A DNA stretch of 64,000 bases, taken from the NCBI RefSeq assembly GCF_001746415.1, contig NZ_MEHJ01000002.1, forward strand, positions 372,001 through 436,000. The letters are read 5' to 3'. The notes below the pieces were generated by a model. The model was not told the origin of the DNA. It did not search any database and worked only from the letters and a program-made list of their open reading frames with translations. A program made the position numbers and the translations under genes. Shown here in pieces: positions 36,092 to 45,304 of the stretch (its first letter is position 1; every line of letters starts with the position of its first letter). This stretch comes from Streptomyces agglomeratus (GTDB lineage Bacteria > Actinomycetota > Actinomycetes > Streptomycetales > Streptomycetaceae).

Positions 36092-36890
36092 GTGAAGACA
36101 AACGATCACGCGGTGGCCGCAGGTCACAGCGTAGACCCTGCCCGCTGGCAGGAGGCGTTCGAGGGCCTGATGAGCCGGATAGCGGGACGGTTCACACGGG
36201 TCGAACCCCGGTTCCGGGTCCGGAAGTTGGTGCTCGGACTGCTGTCGGACCTGCCGCGCAAGAACTGCTGGACCATCGCCGAATGGGCCGGGGAGAGGAC
36301 CCCGGACGGCATGCAGCACCTGCTCGGCCGGGCCAAGTGGGACGCCGACCGGGTCCGCGACGATGTGTGTGGCTACGTGGTGGACCACCTGCACGACGAC
36401 CAGGCGGTACTGGTGGTCGACGAGACCGGGGACGTGAAGAAGGGCACCGACACGGTCGGCGTCCAGCGCCAGTACACCGGTACCGCGGGCAGGATCGAAA
36501 ATGCCCAGGTCGCCGTCTACCTGGTCTACGCTGGCCGGCGCGGGCACGCGGCAGTGGACCGGGAACTGTACGTCCCGCGTTCATGGACCTCCGACCCTGA
36601 CCGCTGCCGGGATGCCGGACTCGACCAGGACACCGCCTTCGCTACCAAGCCGGAACTGGCCACTCGTATGGTTGCCCGGTTCCTGGACGCTGGCCACCAG
36701 GCCGGATGGGTCGCCGGCGACGAGGTCTACGGGGGCAACCCCAAGCTGCGAACCGCACTGGAGGAACGTGGCACCGGCTACGTCCTCGCGGTGGCCTGCT
36801 CGCACGAAGTCACCACCGGGGCGGGGAGGTTCCGTGCGGACACCCTGACCAAGAAGGTGCCCAAGCGGGCCTGGCAGAAGCTCTCCGCAG
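36092..36890 (+). pseudogene. IS701-family transposase, 3' truncated
   Basis: From GTG 36092 the frame gives FRVRKLVLGLLSDLPRKNCW, VLVVDETGDVKKGTDTVGVQ (first Asp) and GWVAGDEVYGGNPKLR (second Asp), all typical of IS701. At about 36890, after WQKLSAGA, homology stops and about 25 unrelated codons follow. The last third, with the catalytic Glu, is missing, so it cannot transpose by itself. Confidence 0.8.
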
Positions 36891-36973
36891 GGGCTAGCCG
36901 GACGGGCGAGGGCCTTCCCGGCGGCAGCAGAGCATGCTGCCCGTACGGTGCTGTCGGCCGATCAGGCGCGTAG

Positions 36974-37548
36974 CTGCTGTCCGGTACCTCTCGGGTCCGC
37001 GCCGCCGGGGGAGCGGCGGCGCCACACGCACCTGCGTGGACCGCGCTGTGCGCACGGCCCAGTCCTCCACCGCCTGTGCTCGCAGGGCACACCGCTGCGG
37101 ACGTCGGCCGAAAGGCCGGTACGGCGGGTGTGGTGGTTGCGGGTTGCGGCGACTCCAGCCGCGGTGAAGGCGGCGGTCTGGCGACGAATCCCGCTGCGGT
37201 GAGCGTGCCTGGCAGCCGGCCGCGTGTAGAGAGGGCCGAGGTACTGGTGGAGAGCGCTGCGACGACGAACAGGGCGGCGGGCAACGCCCAGAGCACGGCG
37301 CGGGGCCCTGCCCCGGGCAGTTCTCAGTGTCATCGGCCTGCGTCTGGGCGGTTGTGAACCCCATCGATACCGTCTGACCATCAACGCACGCTGACGCGTT
37401 TTTCACGGCCTCTGGGCATATCAGATGGCTGCTCCGGAGGCGATTTCGTACCGATCACCGTAATGTCAGATACTGGTGCAGCTCCTTGTGCAAGGGACGA
37501 CCAGCGGCCGCTCCGGCCGGGGCTTTAGTAACGGGCCAGGAGCGGCGT
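36974..37548. other. gap beyond the IS701 break
   Basis: No recognisable gene. Frames are low-complexity Arg/Pro/Ala. Confidence 0.45.
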
Positions 37549-37617
37549 CGGGTTGACGGCCATGGTCGTCACCAACCCACCGGTGCGGGGTTGGTGACGA
37601 CCATGGCCGTCAACCCG
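37549..37617. repeat. perfect 30-bp inverted repeat, 9-base loop
   Basis: Left arm 37549-37578 (begins cgggttgacggccatggtcg) and right arm 37588-37617 are exact reverse complements around accggtgcg. There is no T-run. The length and perfection exceed any ordinary terminator in this window. Confidence 0.9.
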
Positions 37618-37701
37618 GATGCGGTACGGGGCAGGTGCAGGGGACCGCGCCGAGTCCAGTCGCCCCTGCGCGCCGCGCATGCGGGAAGGTCTCGTACGGC
37701 C

Positions 37702-37935
37702 GTGGCCGCCGCCGACGCGGTCCCGCCAGCCGCGCCGTGTGAGGACTGCAGGCAACGACCGGACGGTCGACTGTACGAAGCATGCGGTTACCGGCGCCGG
37801 GCCGATGCCCTGACGGTGGAGGCCGGGCTGGTTGCGGCAACGTGGTCGGCCGCCCTGGGCGACCAGGCGGGCGTCGCCGCCGTTGCCGCCGGCGTCCGAG
37901 CATCGTTGGAGGTTGGCATTGCGACCGCCCGGCGC
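37702..37935 (+). pseudogene. zinc-knuckle helical domain remnant, unknown family
   Basis: About 78 codons read APCEDCRQRPDGRLYEACGY, then RRADALTVEAGLVAATWSAA and VAAVAAGVRASLEVGIATAR. A Cys pair followed by a helical bundle like this occurs in larger uncharacterised Streptomyces proteins, as far as I recall. Neither end of the parent gene is seen, so it is listed as a fragment. Confidence 0.4.
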
Positions 37936-38393
37936 GCCCGTCCTGGATGCCCCACAGGCGCCGCCACACGTACCAGCGAGGGATGGGTGCCGGGCTGCTC
38001 CCACGTCTCCGTCAGAGGGCCGACAGGGCGTTGTGGAGCGCGAGGCGGCGCGGAGTGCCAAGTCGGCCACCATCTGCCGGCGTCTTGGCAGAGAGAGGGG
38101 CCGCCGATGGGGCGCCTCTGGTAGTCCGCGCCGATCGGTAGCTTCCGGCTGGTCTGAGCAGCGCGGGCGGTGGCTCGGCTGAGGGGACTGTCCTTCAGTG
38201 CCGGGCCGGGCGGGGCGGGAAGGCGTACGTGAAGATCAGCCGGATGAACAGGCCCGTCTTCGGCCGGGGCGGGTTTCACCGGGTGTCCTCGGCTGCCGAG
38301 GCCTCTCTGTGTGCTACCGAGCCCTGAACCAGCGGCGTGAGCGGGAGAGCAGAACAGCCAAACACGAGGCCGGAGAAACGGGATCATCAGCTC
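37936..38393. other. gap, no gene recognised
   Basis: Nothing supported. The last 60 bases probably hold the promoter of the membrane-anchored gene that follows. Confidence 0.45.
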
Positions 38394-39167
38394 ATGGATC
38401 TCCAGGGAATCGGGTCTGTAGCCGCAGCGGCTATCGCCCTCATCGGCGTCTCCAGCACAATGGTCATGGGCCGATGGCAGCTTCGGGCGGGTCTCAGTGC
38501 AGCGGACGCGACCGCTCGTGCCGGACTAGCACAAGCAGACGCGAGCTACAGCGCCGCGCTCGACGCCGTGCGAGCACAAGGCCAAATAGAGCATGTCCAG
38601 TGGCGGCGCGGTATCCAACGGGAAGCCTATGCGTCCTTCTTGCAGGCAGTGCTCAGCCACCACGACTACGCCCTCAACCTGGAACCCTCGGCCGAGGAGG
38701 AGGAAACGCGCTTGCGTATCGCCGGGTTGAAGCCGTTGGCGGCAGACATGTCGCACAAGGGCTGGGTGGTGCGATTGGAGGGGCCTGAAGAAGTGGCATC
38801 GGCTGCGCGGGTATTGCAGACATCCGCCGAGGTGCTCGCGATCACGATGCAGAATCACGCACGTCGACGGAGTGCGATGGAGCAAGTTGCTGCGCGGACG
38901 AATACTCACAGACAGGATGCGAACCGCGCATGGGAGTTGATCACTATCGCGCAAGGCGCCTGGCACACGATCGGTACGCCTGAGGACAGCACCATCGAAG
39001 TCTTGCCAGAACTACGCCAGTTGTTCGCGCGCATGGGACTGACCGCGGCGTTGATCCCGACACTCTGCGGCCCAGCAGATGACGGCCCCGATCTGAACCT
39101 TCCCAGCTTCGACGAGGCGAGCAACGCGTTCCTTCTCGCGGCCCGCGCGGCTCTGCATCCGCGGTAG
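38394..39167 (+). CDS. membrane-anchored hypothetical protein
   Basis: A 257-residue protein. ATG 38394 is preferred to a GTG 19 codons upstream because it places a single transmembrane helix (VAAAAIALIGVSSTMVMG) at residues 8-27. After it comes an Ala/Gln-rich coiled coil (residues 30-70) and a helical, soluble, presumably cytoplasmic region with many charged residues. No enzyme motif is visible. This layout (one N-terminal helix, then a short coiled coil) is common for uncharacterised Streptomyces proteins. Codon use is less GC-biased than its neighbours (for example aaatagagc), which hints at transfer. Confidence 0.75.
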   Translation: MDLQGIGSVAAAAIALIGVSSTMVMGRWQLRAGLSAADATARAGLAQADASYSAALDAVRAQGQIEHVQWRRGIQREAYASFLQAVLSHHDYALNLEPSAEEEETRLRIAGLKPLAADMSHKGWVVRLEGPEEVASAARVLQTSAEVLAITMQNHARRRSAMEQVAARTNTHRQDANRAWELITIAQGAWHTIGTPEDSTIEVLPELRQLFARMGLTAALIPTLCGPADDGPDLNLPSFDEASNAFLLAARAALHPR

Positions 39168-39695
39168 TCGTGGTCTGACTCGGGCGGGAGGCGCGGCCGG
39201 AACCGGGTCTTCGCGCCGAACGAGCTGCCCCCAGCCCAGACGTTGACGGTGTCCTCGCTCCGAGAATGCTGCGTCCAGACGGCCCGGCAGGCGAGCCCCG
39301 GCGTGCAGGGCGAACCTCAGCGACAGCAACTCTTCGGAGTACAGGCCGGCTGCGCGGGAGCGTGCGTGCCGTGGAGGAGTCGACTGAGATTGTTTTTGGC
39401 GGGAGCAGCAGCACTTGGCGCAGGTCCCGGTCCTGGTACCGGGCGCCCAGGTGGCGCACACGCCCGCGGTTCGGTAAGTGCTGCAGATGGTCGCCTGGTT
39501 GAACTGGTAACCGTTGTGAAGCGCTGGCGGTCACGCCCTGGGCGGCGCACTATGGAGATAGTGCTCTTACCCGCATGGACGCAGGAGAGTGACGGCCTTC
39601 TCGGCTCTCACGCCCATCCCAGGCGTGGTTGATGCCGATTCGAGTGCTCCATTACATAGACACTCAAATGGACGCATCACGGAACGAGAGACATC
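39168..39695. other. gap, no gene recognised
   Basis: Only shadow-like frames. The final 60 bases are AT-richer and probably contain the promoter of the AbfB-domain gene. Confidence 0.45.
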
Positions 39696-40172
39696 GTGGC
39701 TGAGCTCAAGCTTTCTCTGTTCTCGAATAACTTTCCGGAATTCTTCGTCATCGATCATACCGGGCTTGTCGACATCGCCAAGATTCAAACCGACGAGGAC
39801 CGTCGTAACGCCACATTCCAGTGGACGGGTCCCAGCCTGAATTTTGGCGAAAAAGGAATGCTGGTACGAGCAGTTGCTCCGCCTGGCTTCTGTCTGCGCA
39901 TCGCGACGTTCGACAATTTCCGCATACACAGCAAGTTCTTCACCGGGATCACGGACCCGCAGGTCAAAGCCGAGGTTATTGAAGAATCGACTTACGTTCT
40001 CGAACCGGCGGAAATCGACCCGAACCAGGCTTCATTTCGCTCCGTGAAGTTCCCGGATCGATTCATCCGGCACAAAAACTTCGAACTCTTCGCCGAGCCG
40101 GTGGTACCCCCTGGCGAGCTTCAGTCCGCATGCTTCAGGATTGCCCAGCCACTCCACCCGGACGCTTTCTAG
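39696..40172 (+). CDS. AbfB-domain-like protein
   Basis: A 158-residue protein from GTG 39696. The second half carries the hallmark AbfB/CBM42 beta-trefoil motif: ASFRSVKFPDRFIRHKNFEL near residues 110-130. The domain binds arabinose side chains of arabinoxylan when attached to arabinofuranosidase. Here it stands alone, without a signal peptide or catalytic domain, so sugar binding is only inferred. An imperfect earlier repeat (GFCLRIATFDNFRIHSKFF) suggests two lobes. GC content is visibly lower than in neighbouring genes. It has no operon partners. Confidence 0.65.
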   Translation: MAELKLSLFSNNFPEFFVIDHTGLVDIAKIQTDEDRRNATFQWTGPSLNFGEKGMLVRAVAPPGFCLRIATFDNFRIHSKFFTGITDPQVKAEVIEESTYVLEPAEIDPNQASFRSVKFPDRFIRHKNFELFAEPVVPPGELQSACFRIAQPLHPDAF

Positions 40173-40180
40173 ACCTTTTC

Positions 40181-40280
40181 CTATGGGGTGAGTCGAGTGA
40201 GTCGCTTACAGCAGCAAAGGGCCGCGGCGAGGCCGAAAAGGTCAGATAGTTGCGGGTGGCGCAAGAACTCGTAGGCAAGG
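40181..40280 (-). pseudogene. transposase C-terminal tail remnant
   Basis: The minus strand ends LSDLFGLAAALCCCKRLTRL followed by TP and a stop. It resembles the LAFLGLAAAICCYKRF tail of the IS5-type transposase at 32.6 kb, though not identical. Only about 30 codons are recognisable. Confidence 0.4.
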
Positions 40281-40532
40281 GGATACTCAGCCCTTACCAG
40301 CCGATCTGTATCCAAGTGCCCGAGTCGCCCATCTTCGGAGTCTTGCGCGCCAACACCGCTGGTGTGGCCCACGTGATCGAACAGCACAATCTGCGCAGCG
40401 TGATGGCCGTATTCAGGAGCGCCACACCTATGCGTTTACCGGCACGGCCAGCCGGCGATCCGTTGCCAGCGCATAAAGGACGCCCCCTGATCTCGACGCC
40501 ATCGTCGAGGGCGGCCGTCGTTGTGACTAGTG

Positions 40533-40808
40533 TCAGGGTGCGTAGGAGGCAAGCAGCTCGTCGTACTGCTTGGCGGCGGTGTCCAGGTCGTTTTCGGAGA
40601 GGCCGAAGGCGGTGCCGTACAGCTTGACCATCGGCTGGATGTCGAACTGGCACAGCCGCAAGGTGGCGTGCCAGTTGCTGAGAAGCGTTTCGATGGTGGC
40701 CTGGTTTGGGCCTTCGGGGGGTGTAGTGGTCGGCGGGGACGCCTGGATCGCCCACGCGTCACCGATGACGCCGCCGCCTCCAGGGAGGGCGGACTGACGC
40801 CGCTGCCC
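40533..40808 (-). CDS. small hypothetical protein
   Basis: A 91-residue product from ATG 40808. A Pro/Thr-rich N-terminus is followed by two amphipathic helices (ATIETLLSNWHATLRLCQFD and LDTAAKQYDELLASYAP). The size and helical-hairpin look recall small ESX-like or partner proteins, but the WxG motif is absent. No ribosome site is obvious. The frame extends upstream to a GTG at 40913, so the start is uncertain. Unknown function. Confidence 0.5.
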   Translation of the reverse strand, partial: GQRRQSALPGGGGVIGDAWAIQASPPTTTPPEGPNQATIETLLSNWHATLRLCQFDIQPMVKLYGTAFGLSENDLDTAAKQYDELLASYAP

Positions 40809-41496
40809 CATCGGACCCGAAGTGTCATTGCGGTCATTTCCTTCCGAAAGGCTCCGGGCATTGACCCCACGGCCTCCTCGCGTTCTGGAGGTCCGCCTGA
40901 CCGGGACCTCCACAAGAGGCCGCCGACCTTGCAGCCCAGCTGCCCGAACCGTTGCCCGAGCCCTTCATCGGCGACGGGCAGCGGCAGGTGGAGCGTTAGG
41001 GGCTGTCTGCCATCGCATCGCTGAGAGCATCGGCGGCCATCCCCGCACGGGAGAGTGGGACGCCAGCGCGGAGCTGACCCCCCTGGCCGATGCCGTCTTC
41101 CGGGGAGCTGAACCAGCTCATGAGCCAGATGCCAGCCGACTACACGGTCCTCTTCGGCAAGGTCGACATCAGAGGGCTGACCTGGCGGACGGAGGAGCGT
41201 GGACGTGTTCCCGGCTGGCTCAAGGCGAGCATCGCCTGTCCCACAGTTGGGGCCATGGCGCGACTGGATGATGTGGGCGGCAGCGGTCTCGTGGCGTCTT
41301 GGCGCGCTGCTTGTATCGGCGCACCAGGAGCAGGTGGCTGGCCTGGTCGCGCGAAGACCGGGCCGGCCACCCCGTGCGATCAGACGCCGCTCCCGACTCC
41401 TTCCCCGGGCGGGGGCGACGAGCTACATCGCTGCAGGCTGGGGCACCTGACACCCCTGCCTCCCGGCAGGCAGGGCAGGGGGCATCGTGGTTGTGT
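40809..41496. other. gap, possible weak coding
   Basis: A plus-strand frame from 41090 reads NQLMSQMPADYTVLFGKVDI, which looks protein-like for about 60 codons and then degenerates. Not recognised. Confidence 0.35.
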
Positions 41497-42060
41497 TTAG
41501 CGGTTGTAGTTGTGGAGGGCTTGGGCCATGGGTGACGTGCCGTCCGTGACGTAGGCACGGATCGAGGCCAGGTACGCGTCCCGGTCGATGAGTCCGTCGC
41601 CGTCGGCGTCGAGTGCGTCGAACGCGGCCTCGGCGCTGTCGATCGGGTTGCCGAGAGCTTCACGCAGCCGCGTGAACTCCGCCCGGCTCAGGGTTCCGTC
41701 CGCGTCGATGTCGGCGAGGTCGAACAGTGAGCCCAGCGCATGCCGGCAGACCTCATCGAATGCCTCTGCACCGGCCCATGCCGCGTATTCCTCGAAGCTC
41801 ACCTTCCCGTCGCCGTTCGCGTCCATCGACGCGTACACCTCTTCATGAGTCGCACGGGCGACGGAGACAAGAGGATCGTCGACGTCGCGTCCTGCCACGG
41901 CGGCCGCGCGCTCGGGGCGGGTGAGGTACTCCTGGCGGGAGATGACTCCGTCACCGTCCACGTCCAGCATGGAGAAAATCTGCCTCTTGGCGGCGATGGC
42001 GTCCAAAACGATCCCTTCGTGAAACTTGGCTTCCGGTCGATACGTGAAGCCCTGCCACAT
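41497..42060 (-). CDS. EF-hand calcium-binding protein
   Basis: A 187-residue calerythrin-like protein with four EF-hand loops: DVDGDGVISRQE, DANGDGKVSFEE, DIDADGTLSRAE and DADGDGLIDRDA. The first three end in the Glu that closes the calcium site; the fourth has Ala at position 12 and is probably weaker. Actinobacterial members are cytoplasmic calcium sensors or buffers. ATG 42060 gives the full frame; the first 25 residues are unlike the family and a later start is possible. It is convergent with nothing and lies 37 bases beyond the stop of the HNH nuclease gene on the same strand, so the two may be cotranscribed. Confidence 0.85.
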   Translation of the reverse strand: MWQGFTYRPEAKFHEGIVLDAIAAKRQIFSMLDVDGDGVISRQEYLTRPERAAAVAGRDVDDPLVSVARATHEEVYASMDANGDGKVSFEEYAAWAGAEAFDEVCRHALGSLFDLADIDADGTLSRAEFTRLREALGNPIDSAEAAFDALDADGDGLIDRDAYLASIRAYVTDGTSPMAQALHNYNR

Positions 42061-42097
42061 GCAGCTGCACGCCTGTCATTGGGCTCTTCTGCTGGGC

Positions 42098-42757
42098 TCA
42101 CGGCGCGGGGTCGAAGTGGACCTCGGTTGTCGGGCACTGTTCGGCGAGGCCGATCAGCTCGGCCTGTTCCTGCGGGTCGGCGGTCAGGTCCCAGCGGAGC
42201 TTGGTTGCGGTCCATTCCGCCGCGTACTGGCAGTGGACGTCGCCGGCCGGTGGCATCCAGGTGGCGGGGTCTTGGTCGGACTTGCTGCGGTTGGACCTGG
42301 CGGTGACGCCGACCAGCGAGGTAGAGGCGCCCAGGTCGTTGGCGTACGCCTCGCGGCGCTGCGCGGTCCAGGCTGAGGCGCCGGAATCCCAGGACTCGGC
42401 GAGGGGAACCATGTGGTCGATGTCGAGCCCGGAGGGACCGGACACGGTCGTGGCGTCGTAGTAGGAGAACCAGGTGCCGCCGGTCAGCTTGCACCCAGGG
42501 CCGACGGTCGGCGGCTCGACTGCTTCTGCGATCAGTACCTCATTGCGGGTGTTGCATCCGTCGGTGGGGTTCTGGCCGGTGTTCCAGTGGCGGAACTTGT
42601 CGCGCGTGTACCCCTCGCGTACTTCGTCCGCGACATCGAGCTGGTGGACCGCGACGCTGAGCGGGAGCGTCTCGAGGGCGTGCGCCGGGGAAGAGGCGGT
42701 GACGGGCAGGAGGGTGAGCGCGGCAGCCGTAGCGGCGCGCAGCAGGTTCTTGATCAC
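42098..42757 (-). CDS. secreted HNH-family nuclease (DUF1524 type)
   Basis: A 219-residue protein with a signal peptide (IKNLLRAATAAALTLLPVTA, cleavage near AHA-LE, residue 27). The nuclease core has the motifs of the secreted DUF1524/HNH group: LDIDHMVPLAESWDSGA with the catalytic DH, then ANDL, NRSKSDQDPATWMPP, and CQYAAEWTATKLRW. Two further cysteine pairs probably form disulphides. Such enzymes degrade extracellular DNA for nutrient use or competition; the substrate is inferred from family. GTG 42757 is the only start that keeps the signal peptide complete. The AT-richer DNA upstream (tatggatagcgtgt) likely carries the promoter. Confidence 0.88.
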   Translation of the reverse strand: MIKNLLRAATAAALTLLPVTASSPAHALETLPLSVAVHQLDVADEVREGYTRDKFRHWNTGQNPTDGCNTRNEVLIAEAVEPPTVGPGCKLTGGTWFSYYDATTVSGPSGLDIDHMVPLAESWDSGASAWTAQRREAYANDLGASTSLVGVTARSNRSKSDQDPATWMPPAGDVHCQYAAEWTATKLRWDLTADPQEQAELIGLAEQCPTTEVHFDPAP

Positions 42758-42899
42758 GAACGTATGGATAGCGTGTTACGGCCCGCCGGTTGCCCGGGAC
42801 GCCGTGCTGCTCACCCGCCAGGGTGGTGAGATTCACCGCAGAAACGATGCCCCCGGGCCGATGTCTGCGGCGAGCAGACCTCGGAGCGGCGCGCAGGCG

Positions 42900-43590
42900 T
42901 CAGCTTGTGATCGAGGAGCGGGCGTCCGGCTGCGCCGACTGCGGCTTGCGGCCGACGGTCTTCTTCGCCGGGCTCTTGGCCGTCTCCTGGGGCAGGCTTC
43001 TTCACCGTGCGCTGAGGGATGTCGTGCACGGTCGCGTCCTCGCCGTGGCTTTCGCCACGGGATTCGCGGGCAAGTTCCACGGACTGGCGTAGCGCCGCCA
43101 TCAGGTCCACGACCGGCGCCGCGGCCGGTCACTCCATGCCAGAGGATGGGTGCCGTTGGCCTTCTCGGCGAGCAAGTTCTGCAGGGCCTCGCGGTAGCGG
43201 GTGATGTCGTCAGGCCATGGCTTCCATGAGGTCGATGGCCGCGTCAACCTCCGCATCGTCGACCTCCACCTCGGTGGTCTTGAAGGGGGTGGGTGAGCGG
43301 ATGTCGTCGGGCCAGCGCATGGAGTGGAAACAATCGACTTGCCCGTGTGGGGTCGCGACCTGTCCGTCGGCGGCGAGGTAGTGGCTGTCGCCGATGCGTA
43401 GTGGGTCGATGCTGTCGGTCGGCATGAACGCGACCACGTCGATCGCCTTCGCCGTGGGCAACGGCGTCTTGTCAAGATCTTCATCGGTGATCTCGACGAT
43501 GGTGTCCTTCGTGACCTCGTAGCCCCGGTCGGTCTTGCTTTGGTCGAGCACCTGGCCGTCGAGCTTGCGCACCTTCTGGTAGCGCGATCC
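42900..43590 (-). pseudogene. ku: Ku remnant (NHEJ DNA-end-binding protein)
   Basis: Minus strand, frame A: YQKVRKLDGQVLDQSKTDRG, ITDEDLDKTPLPTAKAIDVV, DSIDPLRIGDSHYLAADGQV, then directly MRWPDDIRSP. In a normal bacterial Ku about 35 residues lie between the last two, so the bridge segment is deleted. After a stop near 43212 other frames give YREALQNLLAEKANG and then DLMAALRQSVELARESRG, the conserved Ku tail. The first 100 or so residues are absent. It would not form the Ku ring. No ligase D gene is nearby. Confidence 0.75.
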
Positions 43591-43959
43591 TCGAGATGCA
43601 CAACGTTCGGGGCAACCGATCGCCCCTACTCGGTTGGTTGAGGCCCGCCGGTCCCATCTGCGCAAAGCTAACCGACGAGCGGTGGGAGGCGGCCCAGGTG
43701 ACCGACTGGGGCACCCGGAAGGCAGCCGCGACCACGTCAGCGAGGAACAACTCGCCCGCACTGCTCAGGACTTGAGTGAAGACGAACAGCCCGAGCGGCC
43801 CTGCTCCCGCTGCGGAGGCGAACTCCTGCTGCACTGGCACGGCCCGCTGATGACCGGTATCTGCATGAAACTCTGCCCGGATGGCCTCGGTTGGTTCGGC
43901 TGCCCACCGCCGAGCCACCGTGATCCCCCAGAGAAGCGGCCGCTGAACCACTACCGCGA
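43591..43959. other. gap between the ku and TmrB-like remnants
   Basis: No supported gene on either strand. Confidence 0.45.
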
Positions 43960-44400
43960 TCAGGTGCCGGATGGCCCGCGGGTTGGGACCCGGGCAAGTA
44001 CCTGAACGGCCAGCTCCTGTGGGGTCAGTTCGCCGTCCAGGAACACCGTGTCGTTGGGCAGGGTGTCGGCCGCTGCCATGCACGGTTCGATCCTGTTCGT
44101 GCGCCAGCGCCGGACCCGCTCGTCCTGTGCAGGGTCATTCGGGGTGAAGCTCTGTCCGTCGATCCGCTTCTCCAGGACCTCTCGGGGGACCTTGAGGAAG
44201 AAGTGGTGAACGTCGATGCCTGCGGCCTTCAGCGCGCCGAGGATCTCACCGAGATACCGGGGATTGACCAAGGTCATGGGGATCAGGACCGGGCGGCGGT
44301 ACTCCTCGACCAGCCCCACAGACAGGTCGGAGACCTGCCGCCGCCACAGCCGAAGATCCTGGAAGTCGCCGGTCGGCACTTCCACGGTCTCTCGCAGCGC
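43960..44400 (-). pseudogene. TmrB-like ATP-binding protein, 5' truncated
   Basis: The frame carries GDFQDLRLWRRQVSDLSVGL, RPVLIPMTLVNPRYLGEILG and KVPREVLEKRIDGQSF, the middle and C-terminal parts of the tunicamycin-resistance TmrB/AAA-type family. The first 45 or so residues with the Walker A P-loop (GxFGxGKT) are absent; upstream codons are unrelated. Without the P-loop it should not bind ATP. Confidence 0.65.
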
Positions 44401-44500
44401 GTTGTCGACGAAGCAGGCACACGCACCCACACCTACGCCCACAACCCCACTGGCCGCGCCTGCACCGCTACGAGTTCATCCCCCTGGACGGCGAGCCCGC

Positions 44501-45304
44501 TCACCCCAGCACGACGACCACAGCCAACGCGCCCACGAGTGAGTCGATCCGGTCCAGCAGCCCTCCGGCGCCTGCCAGCCACTGGCCCGAGTCCTTGGCC
44601 CCGGCGCCGCGCTTGACGAGGGACTCCAGCAAGTCGCCCGCCGGCCCGCCCACGGCCACCGCGGCCACGGCCGGCCAGCTCCACGCCGAGAGCAGCGCGA
44701 GTGCGGCAAGGCCCGCCGCCGCGCCACACAGCGTCCCGCTCCACCGCTTGGCCGGGGACAGCCGCGACAACCGGGGCCCGCCCAGCCGCCGGCCGGCGAA
44801 GTACGCCACCACGTCGGCGATCGACACCGCGGCGAAGAGTGCCAGCCCAAGCGCACCCAGCGGCGCCAACGTGGCCAGCACGCCCAGCCACACCAAGCCG
44901 AGCAGACCGGTGCCGAGCCGTCGCAGGCCGTCCTGGGCGTCACTGTCCGCCAGCGAAAAGGCAACCAGTGCGAGGGCTCCAACGGCGCCCACCCGCCAGA
45001 CGTGCTCCGGCGCCAACGTGGCGGCGCCGATCAATCCTGTCACGGCCGCGGCGAGTACCGCCCGGTCGGTGCGAGGCAGCCGGGTCAGCGTGCCGAACTC
45101 CAGCACCGCGACGACCGCGACGACTACGGCGAGCAGGGCGATCCCGGGGCGTCCCCACCAGAATGCGGCGGTCACCACCGGCACGCCCACCGCCCATGCA
45201 CACCACCGGACAATCAACTCCCGCCGCTGCGACGCCCCCACCGCCACACCGCTCACCAGCAGTGCGCCACCCAACCACGGTGCCAGCGTGGCCACCGAGG
45301 TCAC
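44501..45304 (-). CDS. CdsA-like phosphatidate cytidylyltransferase
   Basis: A 267-residue membrane protein with about eight hydrophobic segments. The C-terminal part carries the CDP-diglyceride synthase signature in a recognisable form: LSPAKRWSGTLCGAAAG, then LVKRGAGAKDSGQWL and GAGGLLDRIDSL. The family makes CDP-diacylglycerol from phosphatidate and CTP. GTG 45304 overlaps the aminotransferase stop by four bases, so both proteins are made together. This is probably a second, dedicated copy and not the housekeeping enzyme, because it sits in accessory DNA and is shorter than typical CdsA. The coupling suggests a special lipid or nucleotide-activated product. Confidence 0.85.
   Translation of the reverse strand: MTSVATLAPWLGGALLVSGVAVGASQRRELIVRWCAWAVGVPVVTAAFWWGRPGIALLAVVVAVVAVLEFGTLTRLPRTDRAVLAAAVTGLIGAATLAPEHVWRVGAVGALALVAFSLADSDAQDGLRRLGTGLLGLVWLGVLATLAPLGALGLALFAAVSIADVVAYFAGRRLGGPRLSRLSPAKRWSGTLCGAAAGLAALALLSAWSWPAVAAVAVGGPAGDLLESLVKRGAGAKDSGQWLAGAGGLLDRIDSLVGALAVVVVLG

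Noticed and set aside
37549..37617. The 30-bp inverted repeat as a Streptomyces telomere
   Set aside because: Telomeres consist of several short palindromes at a molecule end; this is a single internal repeat.
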